The notes: a model not told the origin generated them from the sequence alone. Counted from the first letter of the stretch, positions 1-6,883 are shown. The stretch: 7,388 bases of DNA from JASHVB01 sp049522565 (GCA_049522565.1 JBEKNT010000355.1:1-7388), one strand, 5' to 3'. Translations and numbers: made by a program.

Positions 1-13
1 CGGTCCCGGTCAC
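1..13 (-). CDS. Possible start of a further operon gene, cut by the window edge
   Basis: Downstream of the CoA-transferase stop the minus strand shows AAGGGAGAG followed a few bases later by GTG (positions 13-11). This is a good Shine-Dalgarno and start combination, and it suggests a co-transcribed next gene that leaves the window after about four codons. An alternative is the ATG overlapping the CoA-transferase stop (ATGA, 50-47), whose frame also stays open to the edge (MIAGRRILKG...) but has no Shine-Dalgarno of its own. Too little sequence is present to identify a product. Confidence 0.35.
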
Positions 14-46
14 GGTTCTCTCCCTTGAGAATGCGGCGTCCGGCGA

Positions 47-1240
47 TCATGCCGGCGAAAACGCATTGGCGGCGCGCAGCGCGTCGATATCGGCGGCGGA
101 CAGACCCAACGTGTCGGCGAGGATGGCGTCGGTATCGGCCCCCAGCGCCGGCGGCGCCGTCGCGGCGGTACCGCCGCCTTCGCCCAGCTTGAACGGCGTG
201 CCGACCAGTTGCTGCGTCGTGCCGTCTGGCCCCTGCGCATCCACCACCATGGCGTTGGCCAGCACCTGCGGATGCGTCAGCACCTGATCCAATTTATGCA
301 GCGGTGCACAGGCGACATTGCGGGTCTCGAAGCGGTCCACCCAATAGCCGACCGGCTGGCCGCCGAATTTTTTCTCCAGCATCGGCACCAGCGTTGCACG
401 TTGCTCGACGCGCGCGGCATTGCCCAGGAACCGCGCGTCCTGTGCCAGTTCGGGCCACGCCAGCGCGTCGCAGAAGCGTTGCCATGCCGCATCGTTTGGC
501 GCGCCGGCGAGCATGTAGCCGTCGGCGCAACGGAACGCCTGGTACGGCACCAGATGCCAGCTTCCGGAGCCTTGCGGCGTCGGCAGGATGCCGGCTTGCA
601 GCCAGCCGACGGCGTGGTAGCCCAGCAGGGCCACCGCGGTTTCCAGCAGCGAGGCGCGCACCCAGGTGCCGTGCCCGCTGTGCTGCCGCCCGAGCAAGGC
701 GGTGACGATGCCGCCGTAAGCGGCAAGCCCGGTCGACATGTCGATGAACGACACGCCGCAGCGCACCGGCGGCCCATCGACGCTTCCCGTGGTGGACATC
801 ACGCCGGCAAACGCCTGCACCATCAGGTCGTAGCCGCGCTTCTCCGCCAGCGGGCCGTCCGCGCCGTAGCCGGAGATGCTGCAAAACACCAACCGGGGAT
901 TGATCGCGCGCAGGTCGTCATAGCCGATACCCAGACGCGCCGCGGTATCCGGCAGGAAACTGTGCAGCAGCACGTCGGCGTCCGCCGCCAGCCGGCGCAA
1001 GACATCGCGCGCGGCCGGCGACTTGAGGTTCAGCACCATGCTGCGTTTGCCGCGATTGACCGAGGCAAAATTGCCGCTGTGTCCGTTCGGCAGGATCGGC
1101 AGCCAGCGACGGTTCTCGTCGCCTTCGGGACTTTCCACCTTGATCACGCTGGCACCGAAATCGGCGAGGAGCTGCGCGCAGTACGGACCCGCGAGCACCC
1201 TGCTCAGATCGACGACGCGGATGCCTTCCAGAACTTGCAT
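47..1240 (-). CDS. Family III (CaiB/BaiF-type) CoA-transferase
   Basis: The 397-residue product has the length and motifs of family III CoA-transferases (formyl-CoA transferase, CaiB, BaiF). These enzymes move CoA between carboxylic acids in the cytoplasm through an aspartyl-CoA intermediate. Seen in the sequence: an N-terminal LEGIRVVDLSRVLAGPYCAQLLADFGASVIKVE-like block (residues 4-36, abbreviated), NRGKRSMVLNLK (62-73), GYGADGPLAEKRGYDLMVQA (124-143) and GVMSTTG (146-152). Asp167 in FIDMSTG aligns with the catalytic aspartate region (GDS in formyl-CoA transferase). The ATG at 1240 is preceded by GGAAGGAAG at good spacing. It lies 133 bp downstream of the cupin gene on the same strand, so it is probably the acid-activating step of the same operon. 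The CoA donor and acceptor cannot be told from sequence, because the family is broad. Confidence 0.93.
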   Translation of the reverse strand: MQVLEGIRVVDLSRVLAGPYCAQLLADFGASVIKVESPEGDENRRWLPILPNGHSGNFASVNRGKRSMVLNLKSPAARDVLRRLAADADVLLHSFLPDTAARLGIGYDDLRAINPRLVFCSISGYGADGPLAEKRGYDLMVQAFAGVMSTTGSVDGPPVRCGVSFIDMSTGLAAYGGIVTALLGRQHSGHGTWVRASLLETAVALLGYHAVGWLQAGILPTPQGSGSWHLVPYQAFRCADGYMLAGAPNDAAWQRFCDALAWPELAQDARFLGNAARVEQRATLVPMLEKKFGGQPVGYWVDRFETRNVACAPLHKLDQVLTHPQVLANAMVVDAQGPDGTTQQLVGTPFKLGEGGGTAATAPPALGADTDAILADTLGLSAADIDALRAANAFSPA

Positions 1241-1373
1241 CGGCGCTTCCTTCCCCGTTTGTGGTCGTCACCATGCCGGACGGAAGCCGGCAGGAGAAGC
1301 GCCCGAGCTGCGGCGCGATTGAGCGGCTAAGGAAACCGGAAAGGTTAGCTGATGGTCCTACCGACGCCCCGGT

Positions 1374-1790
1374 TCAGCTCACCGGCGCCGGTGTTTTGTT
1401 GTAGTCGCCATCAGCCACATGCTCGAACCAGGCGGTGCCTTCGCCCTTGTCATTCTGTTCTGACATCGCAAGGTGAGCAAACAACTTGTCCGGCGCTGCG
1501 CCATGCCAGTGGCGGGTATCGGGCGGAATGAGCACGGTGTCGCCGGGATGCAGTTCCTGCACGGGCTGGCCTTCGAACTGCACGCGCCCGGCGCCGGACA
1601 GGCAGTACAGGGTCTGGCCGACCGGATGGCTGTGCCAGGCGGTGCGCGCGCCGGGCGTAAACGAAACGACCGAGGCCCGCATGCGCGAGGGAATCTTGCC
1701 GACGACGATCTCATCGGAGAACACCGTGCCGGTGAAATTCGCCGCCGGCGCCTGCTTGGTCGAGCGTTTGGAAGCGCGCAGAACTGTCAT
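1374..1790 (-). CDS. Small single-domain cupin, similar to cupin hydroxynitrile lyases
   Basis: The product is a 138-residue single-domain beta-barrel cupin. Cupin motif 1 is PGARTAWHSHPVGQTLYCLSG (about residues 46-66, with His53, His55, Gln59), and motif 2 is HPGDTVLIPPDTRHWHG (81-97, with His94 and His96). The usual motif-1 glutamate is replaced by Gln59. A His/His/Gln/His metal site, the ARTAWH.HP.GQT stretch and the HWHGAAP stretch all match, from memory, the manganese cupin (R)-selective hydroxynitrile lyases such as the Granulicella enzyme; related proteins are also annotated simply as cupins. The start at 1790 was chosen because AAAGGGGAAAG lies just upstream and the family begins near here. 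The frame is open to 1880, but that extension lacks family similarity and overlaps a gene remnant. The true reaction in this operon is unknown. Confidence 0.9.
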   Translation of the reverse strand: MTVLRASKRSTKQAPAANFTGTVFSDEIVVGKIPSRMRASVVSFTPGARTAWHSHPVGQTLYCLSGAGRVQFEGQPVQELHPGDTVLIPPDTRHWHGAAPDKLFAHLAMSEQNDKGEGTAWFEHVADGDYNKTPAPVS

Positions 1791-1845
1791 GGACTTTCCC
1801 CTTTTGCTGCTGCCGGCGGGACTCTTGTAGCCGCAACCCGTTATG

Positions 1846-1974
1846 TCAAACCGGCCGGATATGCTCTCGCCGGAAGCCAAGTCCCACGGCGCGCGCCAGC
1901 AGCAGCCCGAGCATCATGCCGGCCGGGCCGCCGCCGACCACACAGCAGGTGGTGGTCAGCGGGCTCGCAGCCAT
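1846..1974 (-). pseudogene. Truncated N-terminus of an FAD-dependent monooxygenase
   Basis: Four bases after the monooxygenase stop (TAG then TCGC), an ATG opens a 42-codon frame ending at TGA (1848-1846). Its first 29 codons read as the N-terminal FAD-binding beta-alpha-beta unit of the UbiH/PheA/TfdB flavoprotein hydroxylases: TTCCVVGGGPAGMMLGLLLARA, with the GxGxxG-type core GGGPAG at residues 14-19. After Ala29 (near 1888) the similarity stops; the expected continuation (a V..LE-type beta strand and the rest of a protein of several hundred residues) is missing, and the frame ends 13 codons later. No other frame resumes it before the cupin gene. The coupled start implies that an intact relative was once translated as part of this operon. 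A functional 42-residue peptide is possible but less likely. Confidence 0.75.
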
Positions 1975-1978
1975 GCGA

Positions 1979-3241
1979 CTACTCGGCGGCTTGCATCCGC
2001 GGCGTATAGGCCGGCACCGCGGCGCGTTGCGCCGGGTCCATCGGTTGCGGCCACCAGCGATGCTCCCATTCGGCGAACAATGGCTTCAGCTTCGGCGTCA
2101 CATGCTCGGCGAACATGCGCGTGTTGTAGCGGGTCAGCTCCTTGCCCATGTTGCCGAACTGCAGCAGCAGCATCAGGTTCCCGACATTCAGGTTGGTCGC
2201 GACTTCGTGCAATTGCTCCACCACGTCGTCGGGTGAGCCGACGATCACGTAGCCGTTCTCCACGATCGCATCCATCTCGCGTGCCAGCGTATTGAACTTG
2301 CTGGCGTAGGATGCGGCCTTGGCGACCTGGCTCTGCAATCCCTTGCGCTGCGTCGCCTCGGTGGCATAGCCGGGCGGCGCGGCGAAGCGTGCGTCGATGT
2401 GCAGGCAATTGCCGTAGAAGTATTCAGCGGCTTCGGCGTACAGCTCCATCGCGTGCTGGCGCGATTCGCCGACGCCGACGAATTGCAGGAAGCCGGCGCG
2501 ATACGGATTGCGGTCCTTGCCGAGCTTCGCCATCTCGCCCCAGAATCCGTCCATCGTCGCCTGGCCGATCTTGTAGCCGTAATAGCTCAGGTAGCAGTAG
2601 ACGTAGTCGCGTTCGGCGCACCACTGCCAGGTTTCCACCGAGCCGCCGCCGGGCACCCAGATCGGCGGATGCGGCCGCTGGATCGGCCGCGGCCAGATGT
2701 TGACATAGCGTTGCTGATTGAAGCGGCCGTTGAACGCGAAGGTGTCGGCGTCGGTCCAGGCGCGCAGGATCAGGTCGTGCGCCTCGTGGTAGCGGTCGCG
2801 CAGCAAGGACGGGTTCTGGCCATAGGCGAAGCAGGTGTCCATCGGCGACCCGACCGGAAACCCGGCAATCAGCCGCCCGCCGGAAATAACGTCGATCATG
2901 GCGAACTCTTCCGCCACCCGCGTCGGCGGATTGTACAGCGCCAGCGAGTTGCCCATGACGCAGAGCGCCGTCTCGGTGGTGCGCCGCGCCAGCGATGACG
3001 CGATCAGGTTCGGCGACGGCATCAGGCCATAGCCGTTGGAGTGGTGCTCGTTGACGCAGACCGCGTCGAAGCCGCAAACCGCTGCGTATTCCAGTTCGTC
3101 CATGAAGTCGTTGTACATGTGATGCGCGCGGCGCGGATCGAACATCGACGAATGGATGTCCACCCAGACGGACGGGTGCTTGTCGCGGAACCCCGCCGGC
3201 AGCTCGGTATACGGCATCAGATGGAACCACATCAGGCGCAT
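1979..3241 (-). CDS. LLM-class flavin-dependent monooxygenase, copy 1 (downstream)
   Basis: This 420-residue protein is of the bacterial luciferase-like superfamily. These are cytoplasmic TIM-barrel enzymes that use reduced FMN, normally supplied by a separate reductase, to oxygenate small organic substrates. Visible family features are the first barrel strand LMWFHLMPY (3-11), NEHHSNGYGLMPSPNLIA (64-81, with the Glu-His-His cluster), LYNPPTRVAEEFAMIDVISGG (102-122), the phosphate-site-like GRLIAGFPVG (122-131), PIWVPGGGSVETWQW (193-207) and a conserved C-terminal VGNLMLLLQFGNM. The start codon is preceded by GGGGAG within an inverted repeat. The gene lies 33 bp after its paralogue, with about 75% identity by eye, and is followed by a truncated flavoprotein gene. 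No flavin reductase is in the window. The substrate is unknown. Confidence 0.93.
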   Translation of the reverse strand: MRLMWFHLMPYTELPAGFRDKHPSVWVDIHSSMFDPRRAHHMYNDFMDELEYAAVCGFDAVCVNEHHSNGYGLMPSPNLIASSLARRTTETALCVMGNSLALYNPPTRVAEEFAMIDVISGGRLIAGFPVGSPMDTCFAYGQNPSLLRDRYHEAHDLILRAWTDADTFAFNGRFNQQRYVNIWPRPIQRPHPPIWVPGGGSVETWQWCAERDYVYCYLSYYGYKIGQATMDGFWGEMAKLGKDRNPYRAGFLQFVGVGESRQHAMELYAEAAEYFYGNCLHIDARFAAPPGYATEATQRKGLQSQVAKAASYASKFNTLAREMDAIVENGYVIVGSPDDVVEQLHEVATNLNVGNLMLLLQFGNMGKELTRYNTRMFAEHVTPKLKPLFAEWEHRWWPQPMDPAQRAAVPAYTPRMQAAE

Positions 3242-3247
3242 GGATTG

Positions 3248-3264
3248 CTAACTCCCCAAGTTAG
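3248..3264 (-). promoter_or_regulatory. Inverted repeat overlapping the ribosome binding site of the downstream LLM gene
   Basis: CTAACT (3248-3253) and AGTTAG (3259-3264) are perfect 6-base arms around a 5-base loop. On the minus-strand transcript the GGGGAG Shine-Dalgarno of the downstream monooxygenase sits in the loop and the 3' arm. The hairpin could tune translation of the second copy, or the repeat could be an operator. The structure is seen in the sequence; the function is inferred. Confidence 0.45.
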
Positions 3265-3274
3265 TAGAATTGCG

Positions 3275-4528
3275 TTATTCCGCGGCACGCAGCCCGGGCT
3301 CGTAAGCGGGGATCGCGGCACGCTCGGCCGTCTGCATCGGCCGCGGCCACCAGCGGTGCTCCCAACTTGCGAAGTGCTGCTTCAGCGTCGGCATGACCTT
3401 TTCCGCGAACAGCTTCGTATTATAGCGCGTCAGTTCCTTGTTCATGTTGCCGAACTGCATCAGCAGCATCAGGTTGCCGACATGCAGGTTCTCGGCGAGT
3501 TCGATGAACTGATCGGTCACCTGCGACGGGGTGCCGATCACGACATAGCCGGCGTCCACCAGGTCCTGCATCTCGGTCGGCCGCGCCACCGCCCGCGCGG
3601 CGGCCGCACTGACCTGGCTGGTCATGCCGTGGCGCATCGTGGCCTCGGTCGTGTAGCCGGGCGGCGCGGCGAAACGCGGATCGAAGTGCAGGCAGCGGCC
3701 GAAGAAATACTCCGCCGCCGGTGTGTAGATTTCCAGCGCCTGGTCACGGCTTTCCGCCACCGCGACGGTCTGCGCGAAGCCGGCGCGGTACGGATTGCGA
3801 TCCTTCCCAAGCCGGTCCATTTCGGCCCAGAACCCGTCCATCGTCGCCTTGCCGACCTTGTGGCCGAAATACGAGAGGTAGCAGTACACATAGTCCATCT
3901 GCGCGCACCACTGCCAGGTCTCGATCGAGCCGCCGCCGGGAATCCATATCGGCGGGTGCGGCTTCTGCACCGGGCGCGGCCAGATATTCACATAGCGCTG
4001 CTGGTTGTAGCGGCCGTTGAAGGCGAAGGTGTCCGGCTCCTGCCACGCCTTCATCACCAGGTCGTGCGCTTCGTGGTAGCGCTCGCGCAACTGGCTCGGG
4101 TTCTGCCCATAGGCGAAACAGTCGTCCATCGGCGTGCCGACCGGGAAGCCGGCGATCAGCCGTCCGCCGGAAATGACGTCGATCATGGCGAACTCTTCGG
4201 CGACGCGGGTCGGCGGATTGTACAGCGCCAGCGAGTTGCCCATCACGCAGATCGTCGCGTCGGTGGTGCGGCGCGCCAGCGACGTGGCGATCAGGTTGGG
4301 CGACGGCATCAGGCCATAGCCGTTCGAGTGGTGTTCGTTGACGCAGATCGCGTCGTAGCCGCAATCGGCGGCGTATTCGAGCTCGTCCATGAAGTCGTTG
4401 TACATATGATGCGCGCGCTGCGGGTCGAACAGCGACGAATGGATGTCCACCCAGACCGACGGATGCTTCTGTTTGAAGTCATCCGGCAACTCGGTGTACG
4501 GCATCAGGTGGAACCACATCAGCTTCAT
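3275..4528 (-). CDS. LLM-class flavin-dependent monooxygenase, copy 2 (first gene of the operon)
   Basis: This 417-residue protein is collinear with the downstream paralogue and shares its motifs: LMWFHLMPYTELP (3-15), NEHHSNGYGLMPSPNLIA (64-81), GGRLIAGFPVG (121-131) and WIPGGGSIETWQW (195-207). The largest differences are a 3-residue gap and many substitutions around residues 250-335, a region that in LLM enzymes often influences substrate or partner specificity. The frame is open upstream to 4753. The ATG at 4528 was chosen because GGGAGG lies 7 bases upstream and because both paralogues align from Met-(Lys/Arg)-Leu-Met-Trp. It starts 63 bp from the divergent DUF429 gene, so the operon promoter should lie in or near that gap. 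The substrate is unknown. Confidence 0.94.
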   Translation of the reverse strand: MKLMWFHLMPYTELPDDFKQKHPSVWVDIHSSLFDPQRAHHMYNDFMDELEYAADCGYDAICVNEHHSNGYGLMPSPNLIATSLARRTTDATICVMGNSLALYNPPTRVAEEFAMIDVISGGRLIAGFPVGTPMDDCFAYGQNPSQLRERYHEAHDLVMKAWQEPDTFAFNGRYNQQRYVNIWPRPVQKPHPPIWIPGGGSIETWQWCAQMDYVYCYLSYFGHKVGKATMDGFWAEMDRLGKDRNPYRAGFAQTVAVAESRDQALEIYTPAAEYFFGRCLHFDPRFAAPPGYTTEATMRHGMTSQVSAAAARAVARPTEMQDLVDAGYVVIGTPSQVTDQFIELAENLHVGNLMLLMQFGNMNKELTRYNTKLFAEKVMPTLKQHFASWEHRWWPRPMQTAERAAIPAYEPGLRAAE

Positions 4529-4547
4529 CGTCTGCCTCCCAGGCCAG

Positions 4548-4561
4548 CTACTGGCAAGTAG
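4548..4561. promoter_or_regulatory. Short inverted repeat in the divergent intergenic region (possible operator)
   Basis: The 63-bp gap between the divergently transcribed monooxygenase operon and the DUF429 gene contains CTACT-GGCA-AGTAG, with 5-base arms and a 4-base spacer. It resembles the CTAACT...AGTTAG repeat ahead of the second monooxygenase copy. A regulator binding site is plausible but unproven. No clear -35/-10 pair was recognised in this short gap. Confidence 0.3.
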
Positions 4562-4591
4562 ATCATTGGCGGAGGGGAAAGGGAAGCTCAG

Positions 4592-5494
4592 ATGCCGGGG
4601 ATGGTACGGCGACGGGGGGATGCGAATATGGATCAGGAGTCTGACGGCTGCACCGTTCTCCCGCCGGTCGGATCGGTCCTGGGTGTGGATGTTGGTTTCT
4701 CGTTGCAACGCCGGTCCAGTGCGGTCTGTCGCCTCGATTGGGACGAGCGGCAAGTCAGCTGGACTTGTCAGCGATTTCGCGCATTACCAAGGGACCAGGA
4801 AGAGGCGATCGCCGCGGTCTCGGGGCGGAAACGCCTCGAGGCAGCGGCGTTCGACGGACCGGTTCGCGAAGGCTTTGACGTGATCGGACGCTATCGCGTT
4901 GCGGATCGTATGCTGACCCGGCGGCTGCAGCCGAAAATCGGCAAACCCGGCCAGGCCAGTGCACCGGTCGGCAAGCGGCTGAATGTCGCGACCAACGACC
5001 TCGTGCGGATCACATTGAAGCATTGCGAAATTGCCCTGGCGCGGCACGCGATGCGGATCGATGCCAGGGCCGTCGTGGAGGCCTTCCCAACGGCATTTCT
5101 CGGCGTGATGCTGCGCGACCCTACGGCAATCACAGTGAGCCGCAGCGACCGCTCCGACGTTTTCTTCCAGCACCTCGCTGCCAACGGTGCGCTGGAACAC
5201 CTAATCACGCACCTGCTGCCGGGTCGCTCCCCCACCGCTCCGCTCGCAAGTTTGACCAACCACGACGACCGAGCGGCACTGATCTGCGCACTGACCGCTC
5301 TGTCGGTGGCGGCCGATGACTTCACCGCGGTTGGCGACGCCGATGGCTGGATCGTCCTGCCACCGCGCCCCTTCGTGCGCAGTTGGGCGCGCGCCGATCT
5401 CGAGGCCAATGCCCGGGAGATGCCGGGTCTCGCCTGCTATTATCAGGGAAGGCGACAGGCGCCCGCCGGGTCGCGCCGAACTGCATCGGCGTGA
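4592..5494 (+). CDS. DUF429 family protein (predicted RNase H-like fold)
   Basis: This protein of up to 300 residues matches DUF429, a family predicted to adopt the RNase H/actin-like fold and sometimes labelled a predicted nuclease; its biological role is not established. Visible hallmarks are GVDVGFS (31-37, Asp33 on the first strand), AAFDGP (85-90, Asp88), the basic YRVADRMLTRR...IGKPGQASAPVGKRLN segment (101-131), VVEAFPTA (161-168, Glu163) and HDDRAALICALTA (224-236, Asp225/226). Asp33, Asp88, Glu163 and Asp226 are candidate metal ligands. The start at 4592 has GGGAAG upstream; Met13 (4628), after a run of G, is an alternative that keeps the whole domain. It is divergent from the monooxygenase operon and convergent with the DAHP synthase gene, so it is probably an independent unit. 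The last 20 or so residues are basic, and their codons form one arm of the terminal hairpin. Confidence 0.85.
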   Translation: MPGMVRRRGDANMDQESDGCTVLPPVGSVLGVDVGFSLQRRSSAVCRLDWDERQVSWTCQRFRALPRDQEEAIAAVSGRKRLEAAAFDGPVREGFDVIGRYRVADRMLTRRLQPKIGKPGQASAPVGKRLNVATNDLVRITLKHCEIALARHAMRIDARAVVEAFPTAFLGVMLRDPTAITVSRSDRSDVFFQHLAANGALEHLITHLLPGRSPTAPLASLTNHDDRAALICALTALSVAADDFTAVGDADGWIVLPPRPFVRSWARADLEANAREMPGLACYYQGRRQAPAGSRRTASA

Positions 5495-5504
5495 CCCGGG
5501 CGCC
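5458..5504. terminator. Strong hairpin between convergent genes (probable bidirectional terminator)
   Basis: The left arm 5458-5478 pairs with the right arm 5487-5504: GGCGCCC with GGGCGCC, then GGGTC with GACCC, a G-T wobble, and CGCCG with CGGCG. There is a 3-base bulge (5465-5467) and an 8-base loop (5479-5486). The DUF429 stop codon lies in the right arm, and the outer end touches the DAHP synthase stop. The position between convergent genes suggests termination in both directions. There is no T run on either side, so it is not a canonical intrinsic terminator; it could act with Rho or protect the 3' ends. Confidence 0.55.
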
Positions 5505-6877
5505 TACTCCGCAGCCAATGGCGGCGCACGATGCCTGCGCGCGCCACGCAGCAAGTCAGCCACCTGGAACGCAACCTCCAGCGCCTGCGTGCCGTTCAGT
5601 CGCGGATCGCACTGCGTGTGATAGCGTCGCGACAGATCGGCCTCGGCGATCCCCTGCCCGCCCCCGAGACATTCGGTGACGTCCTTCCCGGTCATTTCCA
5701 GATGGATGCCGCCGGGCCAGGTGCCTTCTGCCTCGTGCACCGCGAAGAATACGCGCACCTCATCCAGGATGTGTTCGAACGCCCGCGTCTTGCGGCCATC
5801 CGCCAACGTCACCGTGTTGCCGTGCATCGGATCGCAGCACCACACGACCGCGCGGCCTTCGCGTTGCACCGCGCGGATCAGCTTCGGCAAGTGATCCGCC
5901 AGCGTAGCCGCACCCATGCGGGTGATCAGCGTCATCCGCCCCGGCGCGTTGTCCGGATTCAACGTGTCGAGCAAGCGCAGCAACTCATCCGCAGTCAGCG
6001 TCGGTCCGCATTTCATCCCCAGCGGATTGGCCACGCCGCGCGCGAACGCCGCATGCGCATGGTCCGGCTGCCGCGTGCGGTCGCCGAGCCACAGCAGATG
6101 TGCCGAACACGCGTACCAGTCGCCGGTCAGGCTGTCCTGCCGCGCCAGTGCTTCCTCATAGGGCAGCAACAGCGCGTCGTGCGCGGTGTAGATCGCCGTG
6201 GTGCGCAATTGCGGCGTGCGCGCGGGATCGATGCCGCAGGCGGTCATGAAGCCGAGCGATTCTTCGATGCGCCGTGCCAGTTCGACATAGCGCTCGCCCT
6301 GCGGCGAGGCGGCGACGAAGGCCTGGTTCCATTGCTGCACGCGATGCAGATCGGCGAAGCCGCCTTGGGTGAACGCGCGCAACAGGTTCAGCGTGATTGC
6401 CGCCTGGCTGTAGCCGCGCAACATGCGCGCGGGATCCGGCGTGCGCGCCGCGGAGGAAAACGCGCTGCCGTTGATGACGTCGCCGAAATACGATGGCAGC
6501 GTCGTCGCGCCGATCGTCTCGGTCATCGACGAGCGCGGCTTGGCGAACTGGCCCGCCATCCGCGCCACCTTCACCACCGGCGCACCGGCGGCGTAGCTCA
6601 GCACCACCGCCATTTGCAGCAGCACCTTCAGCGTGTCGCGCACGGCGTTGGCGTGGAACTCGGCAAACGATTCGGCGCAGTCCCCGCCGAGCAACAGGAA
6701 CGCCTCGCCGGCCGCGGCACGCGCCAGATCTGCTCGCAAGGCGCGCGCCTCGCCGGCGAAGATCAGCGGCGGCAGCGAGCGTAGCTCGGCCTCGGTCGCG
6801 GCCAGCGCGGCGGGATCGGGATAGTCCGGTGCCTGGCGGATCGGCTTGTCACGCCAGGATTGCGGCGACCAGGACAT
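5504..6877 (-). CDS. Class II 3-deoxy-D-arabino-heptulosonate-7-phosphate (DAHP) synthase
   Basis: This 457-residue enzyme joins phosphoenolpyruvate and erythrose 4-phosphate to give DAHP (EC 2.5.1.54), the committed step toward chorismate and the aromatic amino acids. It is the class II (plant/mycobacterial) type, with a length close to the roughly 460-residue bacterial members. By correspondence with the mycobacterial enzyme, the metal ligands are Cys67 (GGDCAES), His352 (DPMHGN), Glu394 (HLEMTGKDVTEC) and Asp424 (CDPRLN). PEP-site basic residues are Arg106 (VARMAGQ), Arg267 (LGDRTR), Lys289 (GMKCGP) and Arg320 (ITRMG). All key residues are present. The start at 6877 is fixed by an in-frame TGA two codons upstream and by AAGGCGGTGA ending 6 bases before the ATG. 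It follows a 45-codon ORF and an attenuator with Phe, Trp and Tyr codons, so expression is probably tuned by aromatic amino acid supply. Confidence 0.97.
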   Translation of the reverse strand: MSWSPQSWRDKPIRQAPDYPDPAALAATEAELRSLPPLIFAGEARALRADLARAAAGEAFLLLGGDCAESFAEFHANAVRDTLKVLLQMAVVLSYAAGAPVVKVARMAGQFAKPRSSMTETIGATTLPSYFGDVINGSAFSSAARTPDPARMLRGYSQAAITLNLLRAFTQGGFADLHRVQQWNQAFVAASPQGERYVELARRIEESLGFMTACGIDPARTPQLRTTAIYTAHDALLLPYEEALARQDSLTGDWYACSAHLLWLGDRTRQPDHAHAAFARGVANPLGMKCGPTLTADELLRLLDTLNPDNAPGRMTLITRMGAATLADHLPKLIRAVQREGRAVVWCCDPMHGNTVTLADGRKTRAFEHILDEVRVFFAVHEAEGTWPGGIHLEMTGKDVTECLGGGQGIAEADLSRRYHTQCDPRLNGTQALEVAFQVADLLRGARRHRAPPLAAE

Positions 6878-6883
6878 GGCGTG

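Noticed and set aside
209..1330. 373-codon open frame on the plus strand opposite the CoA-transferase
   Set aside because: It is antisense to a well-conserved CoA-transferase and has no recognisable domain.
1241..1373. Terminator or promoter between the cupin and CoA-transferase genes
   Set aside because: Only a short TGCCGG...CCGGCA pair is present, with no T run and no recognisable promoter boxes; the gap is best read as an ordinary intergenic spacer.
1374..1880. Longer cupin form starting at 1880
   Set aside because: The extra 30 residues show no family similarity, overlap the flavoprotein remnant, and lack a good ribosome binding site; the ATG at 1790 has one.
3041..4561. 506-codon open frame on the plus strand opposite the first LLM gene
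   Set aside because: It is antisense to a clearly homologous gene; the translation is rich in Arg/His/Val with no family resemblance, and long antisense frames are common at this GC content.
3275..4753. Longer LLM form starting at 4753
   Set aside because: The extension of 75 residues would overlap the divergent DUF429 gene, is absent from the paralogue, and the ATG at 4528 has GGGAGG just upstream.
5531..6784. 417-codon open frame on the plus strand opposite DAHP synthase
   Set aside because: The minus strand encodes a complete class II DAHP synthase with all catalytic residues; the plus frame is low-complexity Arg/His/Gln-rich sequence.
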